A stretch of 12,014 nt of DNA from NCBI GenBank assembly GCA_049514335.1, contig JBEKVE010000109.1, positions 1 to 12,014 on the forward strand, written 5' to 3'. Origin of the DNA: JBEKVE01 sp049514335. Its GTDB lineage: Bacteria > Actinomycetota > Acidimicrobiia > Acidimicrobiales > UBA8190. The notes beneath the pieces are model-generated. The model was given only the letters and a program-made list of their open reading frames with translations, did not search any database and had not been told where the DNA came from. Both the position numbers and the translations under genes were made by a program. This document shows, piece after piece, positions 6,421 to 12,014 of the stretch (positions are counted from its first letter, which is position 1; the number at the start of each line of letters is the position of its first letter).

Positions 6421-7815
6421 TCAGCCGGAGCGAGATCCGACAGCTCGGAACTGGGGTAGCCAGGGGGCGGTGGCGGCCAGGAGCTCCTCGGTCATCGCCA
6501 CCACGTGCTCGAACGGCAGTGCGCCCGCCATGGGGTCGGCGAACATGGCTTCCAGGACGGTAGACCGCTCCCCCGTGACGGCGGCTTCCACTGTGAGCTC
6601 CTGCGCTTGCACCACGCGCCGGAGGTGCTCCCCCAAGTACGACGGCACCGTCGCCCGGTCACGGGCCCGAATCCCATCAGCGCCAGCGACCACCATGCAC
6701 TCGACCACGACGTCCTCGGGGAGGTTCTCGACCTGGCCGGTGTTGGGGATGTTGCCGGGCAGCTCCGCGTCCTGCCCCGTGACGAGCCCGGCGAGCATGG
6801 GGGCGACGAACTCGCCCGACGGCCAGGTGGAGACGGTGTCGGCGGTCAGGAGCTCGGCCATGGTGCGATCGTCGTCGGCCTTGTCCGAGCGGTGACCGTG
6901 CATGCCGTAATGGTGGACGCCCCACTCGCGCCCGAAATCCGAGGCGGCCGTGACGAACCCGGAGAAGAATTCCACCACGTGCGTGTCCGACGACCCTGGC
7001 AGAGCCCCGAAGCGACGGAAGAGCTCGAACTTCACTTTGCAATTGGCAAGGATGTCCGCCTTGCTCCAGCCGTGCTCGGGGTCGGACATCTTCCAGTGCA
7101 TGGCGTCCGGCGGATCCATCCACATGGGCCCGGCGAGGTCGATCTCGCCGTCGAGAGCGGCGCGCAGCATGGCGAAGCCGTCGCGCTCCCCGATGCGCAG
7201 CGAGGTGACCAGGGGCAGGTGATTGACACCGGCGACGACGGGGTCGATCGAGGCGAAGTCGGCGTCGAAGAGCAGGCTCAGCACGAACTTGAGGCCCACG
7301 ATCTCGGCACACAGGCCAACGGTGCGGATCGAGGTCTCGCGCGTCACCGCCCGGCACAGCGCGGTCAAAGGATTGGTCAGGTTCACGAGGAGGGCCTCGG
7401 GGCAACAGCGCTCCATGGCCCGGGCCACGTCGACGACGACAGGCACGCTGCGCAGTGCGCGGGAGATGCCCCCCGGGCCGACACTGTCGCCCACGGTCTG
7501 GCGTATCCCATAGCGCGTGGGAATCTCAATGTCGTGGCGCATGCTGGCGAACCCGCCCACCGAGAACCCGGTGATGACGTACTCCGCTCCCGCCAGGGCC
7601 TCGTCCATGTCAGTGGTGGCCGACACGGTGAGGGGGATGCCCCGGCGCTCGGCCACGTGCTCGACGACCTTCAGAGCAGGGGGCAGCGAGGCGGCGTCCA
7701 CGTCGAGGAGCACGATCTCGGCGTCATGAAGCGCAGGGGTGTTGGCGAAGTCCACGACGAGCGTGGGTGTCCAGTGGGTGCTCCCCCCACCGACGATCGT
7801 GACCTTCGCCCCCAT
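6421..7815 (-). CDS. Glycoside hydrolase family 4 (NAD- and metal-dependent glycosidase, MelA/LplD-like)
   Basis: The product has 464 residues, typical for GH4. These cytoplasmic enzymes cleave alpha- or beta-glycosides, often 6-phosphorylated, by transient oxidation at C3 with NAD and a divalent metal. The start is ATG 7815, because MGAKVTIVGGGSTHWTP is the N-terminal Rossmann strand and glycine loop (residues 1-17), and nothing conserved precedes it. Other landmarks are ITGFSVGG (81-88), the LVNLTNPLTALCRAV segment (143-157), Cys169 in VGLCAEIVG, and His199 in AGVNHLPLV. The last two match the family's metal-binding Cys and His. The residues after Cys169 are Ala-Glu, which fit none of the classical subgroup motifs I recall (CHSV, CHEV, CDMP, CNVP). 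Specificity therefore cannot be assigned from them. The gene diverges from a NagB-like gene, which suggests an amino-sugar disaccharide or its phosphate as substrate, as for ChbF-type GH4 enzymes; this is inference. Confidence 0.88.
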   Translation of the reverse strand: MGAKVTIVGGGSTHWTPTLVVDFANTPALHDAEIVLLDVDAASLPPALKVVEHVAERRGIPLTVSATTDMDEALAGAEYVITGFSVGGFASMRHDIEIPTRYGIRQTVGDSVGPGGISRALRSVPVVVDVARAMERCCPEALLVNLTNPLTALCRAVTRETSIRTVGLCAEIVGLKFVLSLLFDADFASIDPVVAGVNHLPLVTSLRIGERDGFAMLRAALDGEIDLAGPMWMDPPDAMHWKMSDPEHGWSKADILANCKVKFELFRRFGALPGSSDTHVVEFFSGFVTAASDFGREWGVHHYGMHGHRSDKADDDRTMAELLTADTVSTWPSGEFVAPMLAGLVTGQDAELPGNIPNTGQVENLPEDVVVECMVVAGADGIRARDRATVPSYLGEHLRRVVQAQELTVEAAVTGERSTVLEAMFADPMAGALPFEHVVAMTEELLAATAPWLPQFRAVGSRSG

Positions 7816-7840
7816 CAGCGAGCGACGATACTCTGCCGCA
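7816..7840. promoter_or_regulatory. Minimal divergent promoter between the GH4 and nagB-like genes
   Basis: Only 25 bp separate the two divergent start codons, and neither gene has a Shine-Dalgarno sequence in that space. Overlapping TAnnnT boxes occur on both strands: TACTCT (7829-7834, plus) ends 6 nt before ATG 7841, and TATCGT (7830-7825, minus) ends 9 nt before ATG 7815. These are the distances expected for leaderless transcripts, which are common in actinobacteria. Alternatively, each promoter lies inside the opposite gene. Confidence 0.4.
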
Positions 7841-8617
7841 ATGGCTGAGGCACAGGTGCGGACCGTCGAGCACCTCGGGGTGTGGGTCCACCCCGATACC
7901 ACCTCCATGGCGCGGGCCGCTGCCGACGAGGCGGCCGCCGTCCTGCGGCAGGCCGTGGCGGCCAGAGGGGTCGCGCACGCCATGTTCGCCACCGGCAACT
8001 CGCAGCTGGCCTTCGTGGACGCTCTGGTGACCGATACCCCCGGGGTTCCGTGGGGCGATGTGGTGGTCTTCCACATGGACGAGTACGAGGGGGTGGGACC
8101 AGACCACCCGGCGGGGTTCCAACACTGGATCCGGGAGCGGATCAGCGACCGGGTCCATCTCCGGGAGGCGCACTACGTCAACGGTCTGGCCGATCCCCCC
8201 GACGAGTGCGCGCGATACAGCGGGTTGCTGCGGTCCCATCCCCTCGACGTGTGCTGCCTGGGGATCGGGGAGAACGGGCACCTCGCCTTCAACGACCCGC
8301 CCGTCGCCGACTTCGACGACCCCCTCGACGTCAAGGTGGTGGAGCTCGACCGGGCATGTCGCCAGCAACAGGTCAACGAGGGGCACTTCCCGGGCATCGA
8401 CACCGTGCCCCGCCGGGCGCTCACCGTCACCATCCCCGCCCTGCTGCGGGCGAACCGGGTGCTCGCCGTCGTACCCGAGCAGCGCAAGGCGGACCCGGTA
8501 CGCGCCGCGCTGACCGGTCCCGTGTCCACGGCCTGCCCGGCTTCGATCCTGCGTACCCGTGACAACGTCATCCTCCATCTCGACCCGGGGTCCGCCTCCA
8601 CCCTCGGGTGGTCGTGA
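7841..8617 (+). CDS. NagB-family glucosamine/galactosamine-6-phosphate deaminase-isomerase
   Basis: The product has 258 residues, the usual length. NagB enzymes convert glucosamine 6-phosphate to fructose 6-phosphate and ammonia in the cytoplasm. The start is ATG 7841: it heads the conserved protein and an earlier in-frame start would overlap GH4. Visible motifs are the phosphate loop ATGNSQLAF (50-58), VVFHMDEYEG (75-84, Asp80 = E. coli Asp72), CLGIGENGHLAFNDPP (139-154), GHFPGIDTVPRRALTVTIP, and KADPVRAALTGPVSTACPAS near the end. In E. coli NagB the catalytic loop is GNDGHIAFNEP. Here Asp141 is replaced by Asn145 and Glu148 by Asp152, while His147 is kept. This 'GENGH' form occurs in a branch of NagB-like proteins whose exact substrate is less certain. 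The stop codon overlaps the start of the next gene (GTGA), implying an operon and translational coupling. Confidence 0.85.
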   Translation: MAEAQVRTVEHLGVWVHPDTTSMARAAADEAAAVLRQAVAARGVAHAMFATGNSQLAFVDALVTDTPGVPWGDVVVFHMDEYEGVGPDHPAGFQHWIRERISDRVHLREAHYVNGLADPPDECARYSGLLRSHPLDVCCLGIGENGHLAFNDPPVADFDDPLDVKVVELDRACRQQQVNEGHFPGIDTVPRRALTVTIPALLRANRVLAVVPEQRKADPVRAALTGPVSTACPASILRTRDNVILHLDPGSASTLGWS

Positions 8618-9801
8618 CGGCGCACGTGTTCCGGAGTCGCCTGCGGCCGTGGGGATCGGGCTCGACCCCGCGTCCCACACCGGTACTGGTACTGGTGCTG
8701 GTGCTGGCGCTGGCCTTGGCGGGATGCAGCGGCTCGGCTCACGGTGCTGCCGGTGCCACAGCCGCGACGACGAAAGAGGGGTCGGCGCAGGGCGCGCAGG
8801 CGCCGGCCATCGGGGCGGACCACGACTGCATCGTGTCCGGCTCCGGGACCCCCCAGGTGGCGTGGAGCACCATGCGCAACCCGATCCTGAGCGACGCGGT
8901 GGCAGGGGAGAAGGACCAGGCGCTCGTGTGGGCGGGTGGCCAGTGGCACATGCTCTTCAGCTTCGTCACGGGTGCTGGCGCTGCGCCCGGGTCCGAGCAC
9001 TGGGACATCGCCACGGCCACGAGCCCCGATCTCGTGCACTGGTCGGCGCCTGTGCCCTGGCCGGCCCAGTCCGGAACCGTGGGCGTGGCATCCCCCGACA
9101 TCGTGCGCAGCCCGTCGGGTTCGTTCGTGGCCACGTACGACTCGATCGCGGAGGTGGGCGGAGGCCAGTCGAAGCTCTATTACCGGACGTCGCCAGACCT
9201 CGAGTCGTGGTCGGCCCCGCACTCCTTGGCGCTCAGTCTCCACCCCGGCCCCGGTGAGCGGATGATCGACCCCACCCTGGCCTGGACAGGCCACGGGCTG
9301 ATCCTCGGATACAAGTACGGCATGGCATCGGGCACAGGCGCACAGCACTTCGAGGTGGCGTGGTCGGCGTCGGGGTCGATCGACGGTCCGTGGACCGCCA
9401 TGGGCCAACCCGACATATCCGTGTACGACGACACCGTCGAGAACCTCGAGTTCGTGGCGGTGGCGGGACGGTGGCGGCTGGTGGCCACCTCCAACACCTT
9501 CGACCAGCCGTGGATCTTCGACCTGGTGGGCGACCCCGAGGTGCCGGGGTCGTGGCTCCATTGGGATCACGGCAGGATGCTCGTCGTCCCCGGCCAGATG
9601 TGGGACACGGGCAGTGGCGTGTCGAGCGTCAACTACGAGCATGCAAACTCGGTGTTCCTGTGCGACGCGCGCACCGCTGACGGCTACTACTACATCACGT
9701 ACGCCGGCAGCGACGAGCTGACGCAGTTCGGCGGGTGGGGTCATGCCGAGATCGGCATTGCCCGGAGCACCGATCTCATCCACTGGAGCGTGCCAGGCTG
9801 A
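8614..9801 (+). CDS. Lipoprotein with GH43/GH32-like five-bladed propeller domain
   Basis: I choose GTG 8614 (395 residues) because its GTGA overlaps the TGA of the nagB-like gene. GTG 8608 is also in frame. A basic leader, a pure Val/Leu/Ala core and the lipobox LAGC (Cys38) mark a lipoprotein signal, followed by an Ala/Gly/Thr linker to about residue 68. The rest resembles GH43/GH32-type propellers: RNPILSD (88-94), paired 'SPDLVHWSAP' and 'SPDLESWSAP' blade motifs plus a final 'STDLIHWS', SPDIVRSPSGSF (160-171, Asp162), IDPTLAW (Asp219), and VENLEFVAVAGRWRLVATS (275-293), whose Glu276 or Glu279 could be the general acid. An extracellular, membrane-anchored glycan-cleaving or glycan-binding role is likely, but the catalytic residues are not certain. 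It is co-transcribed with the nagB-like gene and converges with the hydrolase gene. Confidence 0.75.
   Translation: MTAHVFRSRLRPWGSGSTPRPTPVLVLVLVLALALAGCSGSAHGAAGATAATTKEGSAQGAQAPAIGADHDCIVSGSGTPQVAWSTMRNPILSDAVAGEKDQALVWAGGQWHMLFSFVTGAGAAPGSEHWDIATATSPDLVHWSAPVPWPAQSGTVGVASPDIVRSPSGSFVATYDSIAEVGGGQSKLYYRTSPDLESWSAPHSLALSLHPGPGERMIDPTLAWTGHGLILGYKYGMASGTGAQHFEVAWSASGSIDGPWTAMGQPDISVYDDTVENLEFVAVAGRWRLVATSNTFDQPWIFDLVGDPEVPGSWLHWDHGRMLVVPGQMWDTGSGVSSVNYEHANSVFLCDARTADGYYYITYAGSDELTQFGGWGHAEIGIARSTDLIHWSVPG
8688..8717 (+). repeat. Imperfect hexanucleotide repeat within the lipoprotein signal sequence
   Basis: The hydrophobic core of the signal peptide is encoded by successive GTACTG, GTACTG, GTGCTG, GTGCTG and GCGCTG units, giving VLVLVLVLAL. 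Slippage would add or remove two residues without shifting frame, altering only the length of the membrane-spanning core. Confidence 0.6.
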
Positions 9802-9802
9802 C

Positions 9803-9842
9803 GGACGGTGAGCTGACCGGACCGTGAGCTGACAGGACCGTC
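9803..9842. repeat. 16-bp repeat array in the convergent gap
   Basis: GGACGGTGAGCTGACC (9803-9818) is followed directly by GGACCGTGAGCTGACA (9819-9834), differing at two positions, and by a partial third unit GGACCGTC (9835-9842). The array fills the 43-bp space between the convergent lipoprotein and hydrolase stop codons. GACGGT (9804-9809) and ACCGTC (9837-9842) could pair as a long-loop stem. It may serve as a weak terminator or simply be slippage DNA. Confidence 0.65.
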
Positions 9843-9844
9843 GC

Positions 9845-10840
9845 TCAGGGCGCGGCGGGACCCTTCTCGGTACCGAGCCAGCGGTCGAGGAACGGGTAGG
9901 CCTCGACCCCGTGCCACTCGTGGACGCCTTCGAACACGTCGTGCACGAGCCGGTCGGGGGCATCGAGAGCCTCGTACACCGTGAGGAGCCGTTCCATCTC
10001 GGCTGTCGCCACCGGGGCAGGGAAGAGGTCGTCGCCGGTTCCTGATTCGACGAGGAGGGGCCGGGGTGCGACCAGCGCACCCAGATCGACGTGCTCCAGA
10101 CGGCCGAGCATGCCCGGGAGCACCTGCGAACCGCACATGTTCCAAGGCATCTTGTGCGACTCGGCCCACGAGGAGAAGTACCCGCTCACCACGGCGGCGG
10201 CCACGCGCTCGTCCCAGGCGGCCAGGAACAGCGACATGGTCCCGCCGTAGGACAAGCCCGCTACACCGATGCGGGCCGGGTCGACGAGCGGATGGGCCTG
10301 GAGCACGTCGATGCCGCGAGCCATGTCCCACAGGTTCTGGGCGAGTGGGTTGAGCCCGGCCATGACGGCGTGGACGAGATTGGTGTCACAGGCGTAGTGG
10401 TCCTCGGGGTTCCAGTCGAGGCGTTCGCCGAAGCAACGCAGGTCGGGGGCGAGGACCACGTAGCCCCGGCGGGCCAGCTGGTGGCCGTAGTCGGCGTTGG
10501 GCGTGCCCGTGCGCTCCAGCCCGCACGCCTCGGCCTTGCCCGGGCCGTGGCCGTGGATGGCGAGCACGGCGGCCCCCGGGGCGGCGCGATCGTCGGGGAC
10601 GAGAAGGTACGCCGGGACAGACATCGTCTCCTCGGTGTCGAAGACGACCTTCTCGCGGCGGTACCCGTCGGCCTGCTCCACGCCGAGGACCTCGTACGCA
10701 GGGGGGACGGCGACGGGCATGGGGCCGAGCATCTCCGCCAGCCGCTCACGGCACCGTGCCCTCCACCGGTCGAGCGAATCGGGGTCGCTCACGTGGGCCG
10801 GCAGCGGGTCTTCGTGGCGCGTCTCGCCCAGGCGCACCAT
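9845..10840 (-). CDS. Alpha/beta hydrolase of the dienelactone-hydrolase/acetyl-xylan-esterase-like group
   Basis: From ATG 10840 the protein has 331 residues. Core motifs of the alpha/beta-hydrolase fold are visible: AVLAIHGHGPGK (91-102, oxyanion-hole strand), RGYVVLAPDLRCFGER (125-140), the nucleophile elbow GLSYGG (Ser197), ESGTGDD (Asp270 or Asp271), and GVHEWHG (His307, or His310). This makes a complete Ser-Asp-His triad. The 'FDTEETMSVPAYLLVPDD' strand pair before the core resembles esterases acting on acetylated or other ester-substituted glycans, but the substrate is not known. No signal peptide is seen. Protein-like sequence (NYSPWYSWM) continues upstream of the ATG, and a TTG at 10897 would give 350 residues and a 14-nt overlap with the preceding gene. 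No ribosome binding site decides between them. The upstream substrate-binding gene ends 43 bp away, so both are probably one transcript. Confidence 0.82.
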   Translation of the reverse strand: MVRLGETRHEDPLPAHVSDPDSLDRWRARCRERLAEMLGPMPVAVPPAYEVLGVEQADGYRREKVVFDTEETMSVPAYLLVPDDRAAPGAAVLAIHGHGPGKAEACGLERTGTPNADYGHQLARRGYVVLAPDLRCFGERLDWNPEDHYACDTNLVHAVMAGLNPLAQNLWDMARGIDVLQAHPLVDPARIGVAGLSYGGTMSLFLAAWDERVAAAVVSGYFSSWAESHKMPWNMCGSQVLPGMLGRLEHVDLGALVAPRPLLVESGTGDDLFPAPVATAEMERLLTVYEALDAPDRLVHDVFEGVHEWHGVEAYPFLDRWLGTEKGPAAP

Positions 10841-10883
10841 CCAGGAGTACCACGGCGAGTAGTTCCGGGTGCGCCCCTCGGCG

Positions 10884-12014
10884 TCAACCGGCGGCAAGAG
10901 GTTCCCAGCTCTGGACGATGTGCCAGCACGTCCCCTGCGGCTTGCCGGTGTACGTGGGCACGCACAGCGGCCCGGCGGGCACGTTGTTGTGCAGAGAAAC
11001 CACCTGGTACTCCGTTGGCCCGGCGTAGTCGTTGGGGCCGTAGCTGAGCGTGGGTGAGTACGTGCCCGTGAAGTCCTGGATTCGCGACATGGCCTCCACG
11101 AAGGTCCGCCGGTTGAGGTCGGGGCCGGCCGACAGCGCCGCCGTGGCGAAGAGCCGGATGGCCTGGCACCACCCGGCGATGGGTCCCTGCTCCTCGATGT
11201 AGGGCGAAGTGCTGGAGGTGGGCTTGTTCTTCGCCTTCCAGGTGTCGTAGCAGCTCTGCACCCCGGCGTCGTAGCCGCCTTGACTGACCACCGAGGACGG
11301 TGCGTCTGTGCCACCGAGGGTCTCGACCGTGACGCCCTCCTGGCCTTCGAGGTTGCGCTCGTAGGGGATCGGGATCAGGCCCAGGGAGACATCGATGGAC
11401 GATTCGTAGTCCGACAGCAGGAGCTTGGGGTAGTAGCTCTGGTTGGTCTCCTGGGCCAGGAAGGGGAAGAACGAGTTGAACGGGATGAGGGGGATCACCG
11501 AGTGCACGTGCGCCGCCTTCAGGCGCTGCACCACCAGCGTGGCCGCCGAGCTGCTCGCCGCCTGGTCCGAGGGGTTGGACGGGATCGTCTGCACCATGAC
11601 GTTGTCGAGCCCCGCCTTGCGCAGATCGGGCAGCAGGTAGTCGTCGAGCGCCACCTGGTCGCTCGTGCGGTCCCCGGCCACGATGCCGATCTTGTCGGTC
11701 GCATTGAGAAGGCCCGAGCTCTGTCCCCACTGCACCACCGTGGCGAGGATCTGCGCCTGGTCGGGCCCTGTCCACCACAGGTACGGAGCGCCGATCTGGG
11801 TCCAGTTCGTCACCGTCGTCCATTCACCGATGAACGGCGTGTGGCCCTCCTGCGTCACGCACAGCTCGTTGTCACCGGTCCAGGCACCGATGCCGTCGAT
11901 CACGGCGAAGACGGGCGGGCTCCCCTCGGTCCACTGCTTGCACAGGGCCCGCATCCCCGCCTCGTTGGTCGGATCGAAGTCGGCGATGATGGGGTTGATC
12001 TTCCTGCCGTTGAT
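10884..12014 (-). CDS. ABC-type substrate-binding protein, Peripla_BP_6 (branched-chain amino acid) family, N-terminus outside window
   Basis: The frame is open from the window edge to TGA at 10886-10884, giving 376 visible residues. The gene's 5' end with its secretion signal is missing. The visible part begins INGRKINPIIADFDPTNEAG, the usual segment after the first strands of a type I periplasmic-binding fold, then CKQWTEGSPPVFAVIDG, and TDKIGIVAGDRTSDQVALDD, which opens the second lobe. RRTFVEAMSRIQDFTGTYSP and a C-terminal 'TEYQVVSLHNN' strand are typical of the family's end. Several cysteines suggest disulfides in an exported protein. Such proteins deliver amino acids, amides or other small solutes to an ABC permease, but no permease or ATPase gene is in the window, so the ligand is unknown. 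The adjacent downstream hydrolase gene may act on the same or a related compound. Confidence 0.82.
   Translation of the reverse strand: MNGRKINPIIADFDPTNEAGMRALCKQWTEGSPPVFAVIDGIGAWTGDNELCVTQEGHTPFIGEWTTVTNWTQIGAPYLWWTGPDQAQILATVVQWGQSSGLLNATDKIGIVAGDRTSDQVALDDYLLPDLRKAGLDNVMVQTIPSNPSDQAASSSAATLVVQRLKAAHVHSVIPLIPFNSFFPFLAQETNQSYYPKLLLSDYESSIDVSLGLIPIPYERNLEGQEGVTVETLGGTDAPSSVVSQGGYDAGVQSCYDTWKAKNKPTSSTSPYIEEQGPIAGWCQAIRLFATAALSAGPDLNRRTFVEAMSRIQDFTGTYSPTLSYGPNDYAGPTEYQVVSLHNNVPAGPLCVPTYTGKPQGTCWHIVQSWEPLAAG

Noticed and set aside
6505..7848. Long plus-strand frame antisense to GH4
   Set aside because: The minus strand has unambiguous GH4 motifs. The antisense product is a Gly/His/Val-rich artefact of third-position GC.
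8173..10080. 635-codon minus-strand frame across the nagB-like and lipoprotein genes
   Set aside because: It spans two real plus-strand genes and has no family motifs; it is a GC shadow.

Overview
The window suggests a high-GC actinobacterium, most likely of the Acidimicrobiia type. The grounds are GC-rich coding sequence, large secreted beta-propeller proteins with C-terminal Ig-like domains, and a branched-chain-type substrate-binding protein of the kind common in that class. This placement is an inference, because no rRNA or other marker gene is present.

The left third (about 1-4400) is gene-poor and visibly less GC-rich. It holds the 3' end of a small secreted beta-sandwich protein (1-326), a stand-alone MazF/PemK-like toxin (910-1272) with no recognisable antitoxin, and a 599-residue secreted seven-repeat BNR-type propeller on the minus strand (1945-3744). 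Long gaps between them carry short repeats, palindromes and what look like decayed coding scraps. One scrap (4335-4400) is clearly the last ~21 codons of an acyl-CoA dehydrogenase gene with its stop codon. It sits where composition changes from moderate to high GC, and may be an att-like boundary of an integrated element or a deletion scar.

The right two thirds (about 4700-12014) are dense and GC-rich. They hold a secreted NHL-repeat propeller with an IPT/TIG domain (4729-6393), then a likely sugar-catabolism cluster. This contains a GH4 NAD-dependent glycosidase (minus, 6421-7815), a divergent NagB-type amino-sugar-phosphate deaminase/isomerase (7841-8617) only 25 bp away, and a GH43/GH32-like propeller lipoprotein (8614-9801) whose start overlaps the nagB-like stop by 4 nt. 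On the minus strand after a convergent junction come an alpha/beta hydrolase (9845-10840) and an upstream, window-truncated Peripla_BP_6-type substrate-binding protein (10884-12014).

Read together, the right-hand genes suggest extracellular or surface glycan handling by the lipoprotein, possible de-esterification by the hydrolase, and cytoplasmic cleavage and deamination of an amino-sugar derivative by GH4 and the NagB-like enzyme. No NagA-type deacetylase, kinase or permease lies in the window. I see no CRISPR array, tRNA, rRNA or intact insertion sequence. No clearly novel multi-gene system is evident. The best leads are the acyl-CoA dehydrogenase scrap at the composition boundary, the orphan MazF with a changed active-site position, and the divergent 25-bp GH4/nagB promoter.
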